This document shows, in pieces, positions 15,212-23,811 of a DNA stretch of 64,000 nt. The notes under the pieces were generated by a model. That model saw only the letters and a list, made by a program, of their open reading frames with translations, was not told the DNA's origin and did no database searches. The stretch is from the NCBI RefSeq assembly GCF_003814745.1, contig NZ_RKRD01000001.1, forward strand, positions 1,116,001 through 1,180,000. The letters run 5' to 3'. Source of the stretch: Hydrogenoanaerobacterium saccharovorans. Lineage in GTDB: Bacteria; Bacillota; Clostridia; Oscillospirales; Ruminococcaceae. Every line of letters starts with the position of its first letter. Positions within the stretch are counted from its first letter, which is position 1. The position numbers were made by a program, and so were the translations under genes.

Positions 15212-18200
15212 ATGGCAGCAGGGCGTAAAGAGTACGAATTATTGTTCAAACTCAAGGCTGCTTTGAACGGAAACTTTCACAGTAGTTTTTCCGACGCCAT
15301 AAGCACAACAAGGCAACTGCAAAATACTATGACAAAAATAAACTCCGTCACCAAAAAAATAGACGGCTACCAAAGGCAGACAACCGCGGTAGAAAACAAC
15401 CGAAAAAAGCTTGCAGAGCTTACAACCGAACACGATAGGCTGCAACAGGAAATACGCCAAACAGAACAACCGTCGAAAGCGTTACAAAAACAGTACGAGA
15501 GAAACGAAAAGCAGATTGCCGCCACCACCGCAAAAATTGAAGAACAGCAAAAAAAGCTGAATGCGCTTGCATCTGATTTAAAGCAGGCGGGAGTAAATAC
15601 ACAAAACTTAAGTGCATCCAATGAAAAACTACAAAAAAGCTATGAGAATGTAAAGAAAAGCCAAGAAGAATTAGCTGGAATCATTGCAGAACAAGAAAAA
15701 ACAGCCGACACCATCGCTTCTACAAAAGCACAGCTTGCTAAAACAATCGGGGTTGTTGGGGCGGTTGGAGCTGCTATTTATGCCGGACCCGTTCAAAGCG
15801 CGGTAAAATTTGAATCGAAAATGGCGGATGTTGTAAAGGTAGTTGATGGGCTGAAAGACGGTACAGGGGAACTCACGCAAGAATACTTTCAAATGAAAAA
15901 AGAGTTTCTTGACCTTTCTACCAAAATACCAATGACCGGTGAGCAGCTAACCGAAATTGCAGCGGCTGCAGGGCAAGCAGGAATTGCAAGAGAGGAGATT
16001 ATAAAATTTTCTGAGGATGCCGGTAAAATGGGCATTGCGTTTGACACAACGGCAGAACAAGCCGGTGAGTGGATGGCAAAATGGCGCACCTCCTTTGGGC
16101 TGTCACAAGAGCAGGTTGTAGAGCTTTCGGACAAAATAAACTATTTGGGCAACACATCGGCAGCAAACGCAGCACAAATATCTTCCATTGTAATGAAGGT
16201 AGGCCCTTTGGGGGAAGTTGCCGGATTTGCCAACGGTGAAATTGCAGCACTTGGTGCAACGCTTGTTTCTGTAGGTGTTTCGGAAGATGTAGCCGCAACG
16301 GGCATCAAAAAGGTTATGACTACCATGACCGCAGGGGCTGCGGCTACCAAACGTCAACAAGCCGTCCTTGATACAATGGGCATCTCGGCAACAGACCTAG
16401 CGCAGCGGATGCAAAAGGATGCAAAGGGCGCAGTCTTAGATTTTATGGGTGCAATTCATAAGCTGCCAAAAGCAGAACAAACAGCGACACTCAAGAATTA
16501 CTTTGGTGAAGAATCGGTTAGTGCAATAGCCCCAATGCTGACAAAATTGGACTTGCTAAAAGAGCAGTTTGAAAAAGTAGGGGATGCGTCACAATACGCA
16601 GGAAGTATGGAGGCAGAATATGCCTCAAGAGCCGATACTACAGAAAACAAAATACAGCTTGCAAAAAACAGTTTAACCAAACTGAGTGTTACCCTTGGCG
16701 AAACGTTTTTACCCTATATGGGGCAAGCGGCTGAAAAGGTGTCTGAATTGGTTACCCAGTTCGCTGGATTTGTGGAAAAGAACCCGCAAGCGATAAAAGA
16801 CTTTATGAAATTAGCGGCAAAGTTAGTCGCTTTAAAAGTGGGAGGGCAGGCGGCCAATTTAGGATTTTTAAAAGCAAAGCAGGGCATTTTAGGGGTTCAA
16901 AAAATTATAAAACTATTTTGTTTGGATACCAGTAAAACGGGCAGCATCGTTACAAAAAACGTTGGAGGGATGACCAAATCAATTGGGCTTCTGAAAGGGG
17001 CATTTACACTCCTTTCGGGGCCGATTGGAATAACAATTACAGCACTTGCCGCATTAACGGGCGGAATTATGCTTTATATGAAGTCGCAAGAAAATGCGCG
17101 GCAAGATACGCTTACGTTCAGCAAAGACTTAAAGAAAGCAGCTGAATCTTACCAAGAAGTAAGCAATAAAGCGGCATCTACTCAAAATTTGATAGACGAA
17201 TATCGTCAGTTGGAGGAAAAAACAAGGGATGTTGCAACTTCGGCAGACGAGGCGGCGCAGGCAAAAGAACGAATGAAAAACATCGAGGAACTTCTTATTG
17301 AGCAAAACCCCAATGTCTTATCAAAGTACGACCAAGAAAACGGCAAAATATCAGAAAACCTCGGCTTGTTGGAGAAAAAAACACAGCAGGAACTGGAACT
17401 TGCCAAAATTCAATTAGAACAGCAGCAGTATGAAGCCGAAAAGAAATTACCCAAAGCTTTAGGGGAAATTGGCGGCATAACCGCAAAAACAAAAAGCTTA
17501 CTAGAACAATATGAAACAGAAAAGAAAGTTCGTGATGAACTGGGTGAGATTATAGGAGATTGGCAAATTTTCAACGCTACTCAGCATAGTAACGAAGAGA
17601 TAAACCAAATGTTCGACCAGTTAACTCAAAAGGCAGAACAGGTGGGGAAGTTAGTAGGGAAAGATTGGACCTTTCAAGGCAACGGATTTGCAGGAATTGA
17701 AAGTACCTATATTAATTTCGAAAAAAAGGTATCAAAATCCGCTAAAAATATTACAAAGTCAAAAGAAGAGTTAACCACAGTAACGCAGTCTGTCAATGAC
17801 TACTATGATGCCAGCTTGAAATTAGCAGAGATAGATTTGGGCGGAAGTTTTATAACTGTTTCGGAGAACTTGTCAAAAATCAAATCGGAACTTGCCGAAT
17901 TGCAAAAAAACGGGCAGGGGGATGGCACACAAGCCGATAAGTTAAAAACAAAGATTAAGGAGTTGGAACCAAAACTTCTAACAGCGGCCGCCACAATACG
18001 CGACTTAAACCTTGCTGTAAAAGAAGTGCCGGATGTAAAGACGATCAATGTAAACAATGCGGTAAAAGACATTGAGGGGTTTATTAAAAAGTTAAACGAA
18101 GTGCCAACCAGTAAGAAAATAAAGTTGATTGTACAACAAAGTAGTGGCAAAATTCCCGGCTATGCCACAGGCGGGATAATAACCAAGCCAACACTGGCAA

Positions 18201-18538
18201 CCTTTGCCGAAAAATCGCCCGAAGCGGCCATACCCATTGACGGGTCTCAACGGTCAAAAGCAATTTGGCTGCACACGGGTAAACTGCTTCATATGCAAAC
18301 TCCTCAAACGGCGGCTACATATGCACCAATGTCAAACGTAACCGCGCCCGCAGTTGCCGTTGGTGGGCAAACTTCAAAGTCTATCGTCATTAACAGCACC
18401 CCAAAAATATATGTCGACGGCAACCGGCCGAATGATTTAGATGAAAAACTTAAAAATTACAGCCAAGAGCTTTTATACACAATTGAAAACCGATTGCGAA
18501 AAAACACGGAGAATGAAAGGCGGGGATGGTATGCCTAG
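15212..18538 (+). CDS. Tail tape measure protein
   Basis: This is the longest phage gene (1108 aa), as expected for the protein that sets tail length. Residues 25-170 are a coiled coil rich in Gln, Glu and Lys. Next comes a hydrophobic alanine/glycine segment (TIGVVGAVGAAIYAGPVQSAVKFE) and the TP901-type core region SKMADVVKVVDGL to about residue 470. Further hydrophobic segments lie near 600 (TLLSGPIGITITALAALTGGIMLYM), followed by more coiled coil and a C-terminal globular part with PGYATGGIITKPTLATFAEKSPEAAIP, a frequent ending in this family. GGGGGTGA precedes the ATG. Confidence 0.93.
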   Translation: MAAGRKEYELLFKLKAALNGNFHSSFSDAISTTRQLQNTMTKINSVTKKIDGYQRQTTAVENNRKKLAELTTEHDRLQQEIRQTEQPSKALQKQYERNEKQIAATTAKIEEQQKKLNALASDLKQAGVNTQNLSASNEKLQKSYENVKKSQEELAGIIAEQEKTADTIASTKAQLAKTIGVVGAVGAAIYAGPVQSAVKFESKMADVVKVVDGLKDGTGELTQEYFQMKKEFLDLSTKIPMTGEQLTEIAAAAGQAGIAREEIIKFSEDAGKMGIAFDTTAEQAGEWMAKWRTSFGLSQEQVVELSDKINYLGNTSAANAAQISSIVMKVGPLGEVAGFANGEIAALGATLVSVGVSEDVAATGIKKVMTTMTAGAAATKRQQAVLDTMGISATDLAQRMQKDAKGAVLDFMGAIHKLPKAEQTATLKNYFGEESVSAIAPMLTKLDLLKEQFEKVGDASQYAGSMEAEYASRADTTENKIQLAKNSLTKLSVTLGETFLPYMGQAAEKVSELVTQFAGFVEKNPQAIKDFMKLAAKLVALKVGGQAANLGFLKAKQGILGVQKIIKLFCLDTSKTGSIVTKNVGGMTKSIGLLKGAFTLLSGPIGITITALAALTGGIMLYMKSQENARQDTLTFSKDLKKAAESYQEVSNKAASTQNLIDEYRQLEEKTRDVATSADEAAQAKERMKNIEELLIEQNPNVLSKYDQENGKISENLGLLEKKTQQELELAKIQLEQQQYEAEKKLPKALGEIGGITAKTKSLLEQYETEKKVRDELGEIIGDWQIFNATQHSNEEINQMFDQLTQKAEQVGKLVGKDWTFQGNGFAGIESTYINFEKKVSKSAKNITKSKEELTTVTQSVNDYYDASLKLAEIDLGGSFITVSENLSKIKSELAELQKNGQGDGTQADKLKTKIKELEPKLLTAAATIRDLNLAVKEVPDVKTINVNNAVKDIEGFIKKLNEVPTSKKIKLIVQQSSGKIPGYATGGIITKPTLATFAEKSPEAAIPIDGSQRSKAIWLHTGKLLHMQTPQTAATYAPMSNVTAPAVAVGGQTSKSIVINSTPKIYVDGNRPNDLDEKLKNYSQELLYTIENRLRKNTENERRGWYA

Positions 18539-18743
18539 AACCTATACAACAGTTTCCGGTGATATGTGGGATGCAGTAGCCTACAAAGCGATGGGTGATG
18601 AAAAGCACACAGATAAACTGATGAAAGCCAATTTACAATATCGTGATACCGTTATTTTCTCAGCGGGCATGGTGCTGGATATTCCAAATGTTGAACCAAG
18701 CTATTCAGCTGCTTTACCGCCGTGGAAAAGAGGGGTTTTATGA
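18531..18743 (+). CDS. Tail protein X (LysM-type)
   Basis: The 70-residue product YTTVSGDMWDAVAYKAMGDEKHTDKLMKANLQYRDTVIFSAGMVLDIP is a single LysM-like fold of the P2 gpX family, found in the baseplate region of contractile tails. I use the ATG at 18531, behind GGGGATGG. A longer frame from 18441 would lie inside the tape measure gene. It overlaps the tape measure stop by 8 nt and the next start by 4 nt (ATGA). Confidence 0.85.
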   Translation: MPRTYTTVSGDMWDAVAYKAMGDEKHTDKLMKANLQYRDTVIFSAGMVLDIPNVEPSYSAALPPWKRGVL

Positions 18744-20035
18744 GCGCCAGCAGTTTAGCAAGGCGCGTTGAAATCTGCCTTGAATTTGAGGGGGTCGATA
18801 TCAGCACAGACATAAGCCAACACCTTATTGCAATGACTTATACGGACAACGAAGAGGACAAAACGGACGACCTGCAATTGACGTTGGATGACAGAGATGG
18901 TGTTTGGCTTGACTGGCTGAATATACCGGCGCAGCCACCCCTGCCGCCCGCTACCAGCAGTGGGTGGAAGATAGGGGATGTGGTGACTGCAAACGGCAGG
19001 CCGCAGTACAGCAGCTACGGCAACGGTAACCCAGGCGCAATGCTGAACAACTATAAAGGCAAAGTAACGTACTTAAACCTTAAAAGCGGCATACCTTACC
19101 CAATCCATGTAGACCAGAAGGGATGGTTTGCAGAAAGTCAAGTAAAAAAGGAAGAGGCAAAGCAAGATACAATGATGCAAAGCGGCGGTGCAAAAGGCGC
19201 GATGTTGCATGCTCTTATTGTGCAAAAAAATTGGGATTTTACCGGAAAAGATAAAATGCTGAATTGCGGCATTTTTGAAGTTGATAGCGTGGACGTAAGT
19301 GGCCCGCCTGAGGTTGTGAATATAAAAGGGACATCGCTGCCTTACACCTCAACAATACGAATAGAAAAGAAAACCAAAGCATGGGAAAACATTTATCTTT
19401 CAGCGATTGCAGAAGAAATTGCAGTTAAAAACGGGATGAAAAGTATGTTTGAATCGACATATAACCCCTACTACAGCCGCCGCGAACAGGTGCAGCAGTC
19501 TGACATTGTTTTCTTGCGAGGGCTTTGCAAAGGTGCCGGTATATCGCTCAAGGTTACATCAAAAACCATCGTTCTTTTTGATGCGGCAACATATGAACAG
19601 AAAAATGCAGTAAGAACCATCCAACGTGGCTCAGCAGATATAAAGTCTTATCGATTCGGGACAAATTCAAATGACACTGCATACAGCAGCTGCAAGGTGA
19701 GCTATACCAACCCGCAGACCGGTAAAACCATCGAATACACCTATAAACCACAGAACCCAGATGGAACCGGACAACAACTGGAAATAAACGAAAAAGTTAA
19801 CAATCGTGAGGAAGCCCGGCAACTCGCTATGAAACGATTACGCGAAAAAAACAAGCGTGAATTTACCGCAGAATTAAACCTTGTAGGCGATTTAGACCTT
19901 ATTGCGGGAGTTACCGTTGAGGTAGTGGGGTATGGTGCTTTCGATGGAAAATATATGGTTGAGAGCGCAACACATAACTTGGCGGGTGGGTATACCGTAA
20001 AGTTAAAGCTGCGCCGTGTATTGGAGGGCTATTGA
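18740..20035 (+). CDS. Baseplate hub protein, late control D family
   Basis: The protein (431 aa from the ATG at 18740, AGAGGGG spaced correctly) is of the P2 gpD/XkdQ hub family. The start VEICLEFEGVDISTDISQHLIAMTYTDNEEDKTDDLQLTLDDRDG is diagnostic. An inserted small beta domain (about 65-125, WKIGDVVTANG...GWFAESQV) looks like a bacterial SH3/LysM-type module, common in Firmicutes versions. The end, DLIAGVTVEVVGYGAFDGKYMVESATHNLAGGYTVKLKLRR, is typical. It forms the trimeric hub under the tube that holds the spike. Confidence 0.9.
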   Translation: MSASSLARRVEICLEFEGVDISTDISQHLIAMTYTDNEEDKTDDLQLTLDDRDGVWLDWLNIPAQPPLPPATSSGWKIGDVVTANGRPQYSSYGNGNPGAMLNNYKGKVTYLNLKSGIPYPIHVDQKGWFAESQVKKEEAKQDTMMQSGGAKGAMLHALIVQKNWDFTGKDKMLNCGIFEVDSVDVSGPPEVVNIKGTSLPYTSTIRIEKKTKAWENIYLSAIAEEIAVKNGMKSMFESTYNPYYSRREQVQQSDIVFLRGLCKGAGISLKVTSKTIVLFDAATYEQKNAVRTIQRGSADIKSYRFGTNSNDTAYSSCKVSYTNPQTGKTIEYTYKPQNPDGTGQQLEINEKVNNREEARQLAMKRLREKNKREFTAELNLVGDLDLIAGVTVEVVGYGAFDGKYMVESATHNLAGGYTVKLKLRRVLEGY

Positions 20036-20379
20036 TGGGCGTAAGCGAGGAAATAACAGCGTTAAAAAACATTGTGCGTGTTGGTACAGTTAGTTCTGTG
20101 AATGCCGCCAACAGAACGGCGCGTGTGAATTTTGCAGATAAAAACAATCTTGTTTCGGGCCCTTTAAAAATACTAAAAAACCCGCCCTTTGTAACAGCTG
20201 ATGCTGTGGAGCTTACTTATGGGGTTGAGGTGGCGGAAGGGCATACACATGCAGGAAAAGCAGAAAAACATGCGCATCAAATAAAAATATTCCCGTGGGT
20301 TCCCTTGGTTGGGGATTTGGTCCTTTGCATCTATTTGCCTAACGGCGAAAGTGACGGCTTTGTGATAGGGGGGATTTAG
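20035..20379 (+). CDS. Baseplate assembly/spike protein V-like
   Basis: The 114-residue protein follows the hub gene and shows an OB-type N-terminal segment (VRVGTVSSVNAANRTARVNFADKN) and a C-terminal PLVGDLVLCIYLPNGESDGFVIGGI, both typical of gpV/Gp45 spike proteins. A histidine motif HTHAGKAEKHAH lies between, possibly binding a metal at the spike tip. It is shorter than P2 gpV (211 aa), lacking a long beta-helix. ATG overlaps the D stop (TGATG). Confidence 0.7.
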   Translation: MGVSEEITALKNIVRVGTVSSVNAANRTARVNFADKNNLVSGPLKILKNPPFVTADAVELTYGVEVAEGHTHAGKAEKHAHQIKIFPWVPLVGDLVLCIYLPNGESDGFVIGGI

Positions 20380-20781
20380 ATGGCAGTGATAGGGTCATGG
20401 AGTAACATTGTTTTTAGTGTATCGCGCCGAGAAATAAAAACGTTCGACAGTTTAAAATGGAATTTCGGGGCAAAATATGCCACGCACGAAGTCCATTTAA
20501 AAGACCCAATCTTGGAGTTTGTGGGAACGGATGTGGAAACTATATCTTTTTCAATGTTGTTCTCTGCGTTTTTAGGTGTAAACCCAATGACTGAAATTAA
20601 CAAACTGCACAACGCGGTACGCAAAGGAAAAGTAAGCCGTCTTATTATTGGTAAAAAAACCTTTGGAAAAAACAAATGGGTCATTACCAAAGTGGAAAAT
20701 CAGTTAGAGCGTTACGATAACCGCGGAAATTTGTTGGCAGCAAAAGCAAATGTAACCATGCAAGCGTATGGTGTGCGTTAG
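20380..20781 (+). CDS. Tail protein U, P2 GpU family
   Basis: The 133-residue protein shows the GpU pattern: KTFDSLKWNFGAKYATHEVHLKDPILEFVGTDVETISFSMLFSAF, then RLIIGKKTFGKNKWVITKVE and a final ANVTMQAYGVR. P2 U is required for tail completion. In P2 the gene lies between T and X; here it has moved to between V and W, a sign of modular exchange. The ATG follows the previous stop by a few bases. Confidence 0.75.
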   Translation: MAVIGSWSNIVFSVSRREIKTFDSLKWNFGAKYATHEVHLKDPILEFVGTDVETISFSMLFSAFLGVNPMTEINKLHNAVRKGKVSRLIIGKKTFGKNKWVITKVENQLERYDNRGNLLAAKANVTMQAYGVR

Positions 20782-20794
20782 GAGGTAAAGCAAA

Positions 20795-21121
20795 ATGACA
20801 TATACAATCAAGGCGTTTGAGCCTAAGAGCATCAACCTTGCACCGCAAACAATCGAAGAAGAGGTGTTACAAAATGTAGCCATGATTATTTCAACACCTC
20901 AGTTTTCAGTTCCGCTTGACCGTGGCTTTGGGCTGGCACAACAATTTCTTGATAAGCCTTACTCCGTAGCACAGACAATTCTTGTTTCGGAAGTTTTGGA
21001 CGCAATTGAAAAATATGAGCCGCGGGTAGAGGTGAAAAATGTATCTTTTACGCAGAGTGAAGAGGAAACATTGGCAGGCAAGCTTATTCCTCAGGTGGAG
21101 GTGAATATCATTGACAGATAA
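20795..21121 (+). CDS. Baseplate wedge protein, GPW/gp25 family
   Basis: This 108-residue protein has the gp25-like fold pattern with QTIEEEVLQNVAMIISTPQFSVPLDRGFGLAQQFLDKP, the segment found in T4 gp25 and P2 gpW. It forms the inner ring of the baseplate, linking hub and sheath. AGGAGG lies in front of the ATG. The stop overlaps the J start. Confidence 0.88.
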   Translation: MTYTIKAFEPKSINLAPQTIEEEVLQNVAMIISTPQFSVPLDRGFGLAQQFLDKPYSVAQTILVSEVLDAIEKYEPRVEVKNVSFTQSEEETLAGKLIPQVEVNIIDR

Positions 21122-22238
21122 AGAAAGCGGCTTTCCAGATATCAATTTTGTTGATACGGATACGGAAACGCTTGTAACCAGCTTAATTCAATCGTATGAA
21201 ATGTTTACAGGACGCACGCTGTATCCGGCAGACCCCACACGGCTTTTCATACTATGGATTGCCGACATAATCATACAAGAGCGGGTTATTATCAACGAGT
21301 CTGCAAAGCAGAATGTACCCCGCTATGCACAGGGCAAATACTTAGATTCCCTTGCAGAAATATTTAGGGATACTTACCGGCTGGGAGCAAAATCGGCAAA
21401 ATCAACCTTTCGCTTTTATCTATCTAAGGCACTTACCGTGCCGCAGATGATACCACAAAACACCCGCGTAACGCTCGACGGCAAGATTACATTTGAAACA
21501 ACAGAAGACCTCTATATAAAAGCGGGGGAATTGTACGGTGATGTTGCCGCAACCTGCCAGACAGTGGGGACGATCGGAAACGGTTTTGTGCCGGGGCAGA
21601 TAACGCAGCTTGTTGATGTTTACCCTTACTATGAAAAGGTAGAAAATATTACAACCAGCGCAGGCGGAGCGGAGGAAGAAACCGATGAAGCTTTTTACAA
21701 ACGTATGCGCGAAAGCATGGAAACTTTTTCGACTGCCGGGCCAATAGGAGCATATGAATACCATGCAAAGTCTGCTTCTACAATCATTGCCGATGTAAAA
21801 GCAACATCGCCTACCCCCGGAGTGGTGGATGTTCGCGTGTTGTTGCAGGGCGGAAAATTGCCCGACACTGAAATACTGAATGAAGTCGCCAACGTGCTCA
21901 AAGCGGATGATGTGCGACCGCTGACGGATAACGTGAAGGTTGCTGCACCCGAAGCAGTGCCGTACAGCATTGACTTTACCTATTATATGTGGGAGCGGGG
22001 GGAAAACAGCGCAGAGGTGATTGCGGAAGAAGTGAACGCCGCTGTAAATAAATATAAACAATGGCAAAGTACCAAAATGGGGCGGGATATTAACCCGTCT
22101 TATTTAATTTCTATGGTTATGGCAACGGGAGTAAAACGAGTTGATATAAGAAGCCCCTTTTTTACAACATTGGCAGACAATGCAGTTGCAGTTGCTGAAA
22201 AAACAATTATTGTAAACGGGGGTATAGAAAATGAATAA
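21111..22238 (+). CDS. Baseplate protein J
   Basis: The 375-residue protein is a gpJ/Mu gp47 family wedge component. The conserved N-terminal segment LVTSLIQSYEMFTGRTLYPADPTRLFILWIADIIIQERVIINESAKQNVPRYAQGKYLD and the middle GGAEEETDEAFYKRMRESMETFSTAGPIGAYEYHAKS identify it. The TTG at 21111 has GGAGGTGA before it. The 3' end overlaps the I gene by 8 nt. Confidence 0.92.
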   Translation: MTDKESGFPDINFVDTDTETLVTSLIQSYEMFTGRTLYPADPTRLFILWIADIIIQERVIINESAKQNVPRYAQGKYLDSLAEIFRDTYRLGAKSAKSTFRFYLSKALTVPQMIPQNTRVTLDGKITFETTEDLYIKAGELYGDVAATCQTVGTIGNGFVPGQITQLVDVYPYYEKVENITTSAGGAEEETDEAFYKRMRESMETFSTAGPIGAYEYHAKSASTIIADVKATSPTPGVVDVRVLLQGGKLPDTEILNEVANVLKADDVRPLTDNVKVAAPEAVPYSIDFTYYMWERGENSAEVIAEEVNAAVNKYKQWQSTKMGRDINPSYLISMVMATGVKRVDIRSPFFTTLADNAVAVAEKTIIVNGGIENE

Positions 22239-22899
22239 CAATATTTATGCTATAGATTTTACGCGTACTTTGCCCCCTCCGCTAAAGGACGACCCTAAAA
22301 TGCTTGGGCTCGCAAAAACTATTTCAGAGCAATTGCACATAACTGCAAATGAGATAAATAAGAACATTTTGTATGCTCGTATTGACGAGCTAGACGAACA
22401 GACACTGGATATTTTGGCTTACGATTTGCATGTTGATTGGTACGACTATACATACCCAATTGAGGTGAAACGTAAGACGATTAAAAGCAGCGTAAAGGTG
22501 CACCGCAAATTGGGCACAAAATATGCGGTAGAAACGGCCTTGGGCAGTGTTTTTCCCGGCTCAAAAGTACAAGAATGGTTTGAATACGGCGGAGCACCGT
22601 ACATGTTTCGCATTGTAATAGGGGTAACTGCAAGCGGCATTACCGCCGAAAAACAAGCAGCTGTTCTTGCAAAAACGCGGTTTTATAAAAACTTGCGTTC
22701 GCACCTTGAAGCAATCAACTACAAGGTAGAAAAACATACAAAGGTTCAGGTTGCCGCAGTTCACTCTATAGGAACGCGGCTGGAGGTTTACCCTTATCTT
22801 ACTACAGATATTTCGTCAAGCGGCGGCGTATTTTATGCAGGATTTGTGCAGGACGCAAGAACCGTTGAAATATATCCTAATACAGAAAGGGCGGTATAA
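22231..22899 (+). CDS. Tail protein I
   Basis: The 222-residue protein belongs to the P2 gpI family: KTISEQLHITANEINKNILYARIDELDEQTLDILAYDLHVDWYD is typical, with HRKLGTKYAVETALGSVFPGSKVQEWFEYGG following. It completes the baseplate and anchors the fibre network. It overlaps J, and the first fibre gene begins 5 nt after its stop. Confidence 0.9.
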   Translation: MNNNIYAIDFTRTLPPPLKDDPKMLGLAKTISEQLHITANEINKNILYARIDELDEQTLDILAYDLHVDWYDYTYPIEVKRKTIKSSVKVHRKLGTKYAVETALGSVFPGSKVQEWFEYGGAPYMFRIVIGVTASGITAEKQAAVLAKTRFYKNLRSHLEAINYKVEKHTKVQVAAVHSIGTRLEVYPYLTTDISSSGGVFYAGFVQDARTVEIYPNTERAV

Positions 22900-22904
22900 A
22901 ACAG

Positions 22905-23786
22905 ATGGCAGAAACCCAAAAAACATATGGAACGCTCGTAACCGATGTTGGTGTTCAGCTGATTACTGCTGCCACAATGCAGGGTGCAAAAGTAAATATT
23001 ACACATCTTGCGGTAGGTGATGGCAACGGCGCGTATTATCAGCCATTACCAAGTATGACAAAGCTGAAAAATGAGAAGTGGCGCGGGGCGGTAAACAGCG
23101 TGTTGGTTAGTGAGCAGTCCCCGAACATGATTGACATTGTAGCGGTAGTGCCCTCTTCCGTCGGCGGGTGGACGATTCGCGAGATGGCAGTTTTTGACGA
23201 AGCCGAAAACATGATTGCTATTTGCAATACTCCGGATACAGAAAAGGTGATTATCACCACAGGTGCAGCAGGCGAAATTGAATTGACCATGCACCTTGAA
23301 ATCTCAAATACGGGTGCAATATCTTTCGTAATTGACCCAAACGTAATTACAGCAAGAAAAAAAGATATTGACGACCATAATAGTTCTCCATCTGCACATC
23401 AAACACTATTTGCAAAAAAGGCAGATGTTATAGAATTAAATACCCATGTGAATAACCCAGAGATTCACGTAAGCCGCGCACTTATAGAAAATTATGACAT
23501 TGTAATGACTGAATTGATAGGGCATGCTGAAAATCAAATACTCCACACAACCCAGCAGCAAAAATCGGAGTGGACGACTGGTGCACAGGCGGCGGCGCAA
23601 GCGATGAAAGATGCAGTAAACGCCTTGAATAAATGCGCAGAGCTGGAATGCCGAGTTACTCGCGCAGAAGATGGGATTTTCAGCAATATAACGGGCAACC
23701 CGTTTCTTGTGTCATTCGATTCTTTTGACGGCGTAACTCTTGTAAAAGGAATTTGGAACAGTGCACGTCAAAGGATTGAATGCTAA
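22905..23786 (+). CDS. Tail fibre protein, collar-type N-terminus
   Basis: The 293-residue protein starts with the fibre N-terminal domain (DUF3751 type): YGTLVTDVGVQLITAATMQGAKVNITHLAVGDGNGAYYQP, then GWTIREMAVFDEAENMIAI. This attaches fibres to the baseplate. A helical stalk with DIDDHNSSPSAHQTLF and HVNNPEIH repeats follows. The C-terminus is short, without a recognised receptor-binding domain, so binding may rest on the next gene product. Confidence 0.85.
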   Translation: MAETQKTYGTLVTDVGVQLITAATMQGAKVNITHLAVGDGNGAYYQPLPSMTKLKNEKWRGAVNSVLVSEQSPNMIDIVAVVPSSVGGWTIREMAVFDEAENMIAICNTPDTEKVIITTGAAGEIELTMHLEISNTGAISFVIDPNVITARKKDIDDHNSSPSAHQTLFAKKADVIELNTHVNNPEIHVSRALIENYDIVMTELIGHAENQILHTTQQQKSEWTTGAQAAAQAMKDAVNALNKCAELECRVTRAEDGIFSNITGNPFLVSFDSFDGVTLVKGIWNSARQRIEC

Positions 23787-23811
23787 GCCAAAATAAGGAG
23801 AGTGAAAGGCA

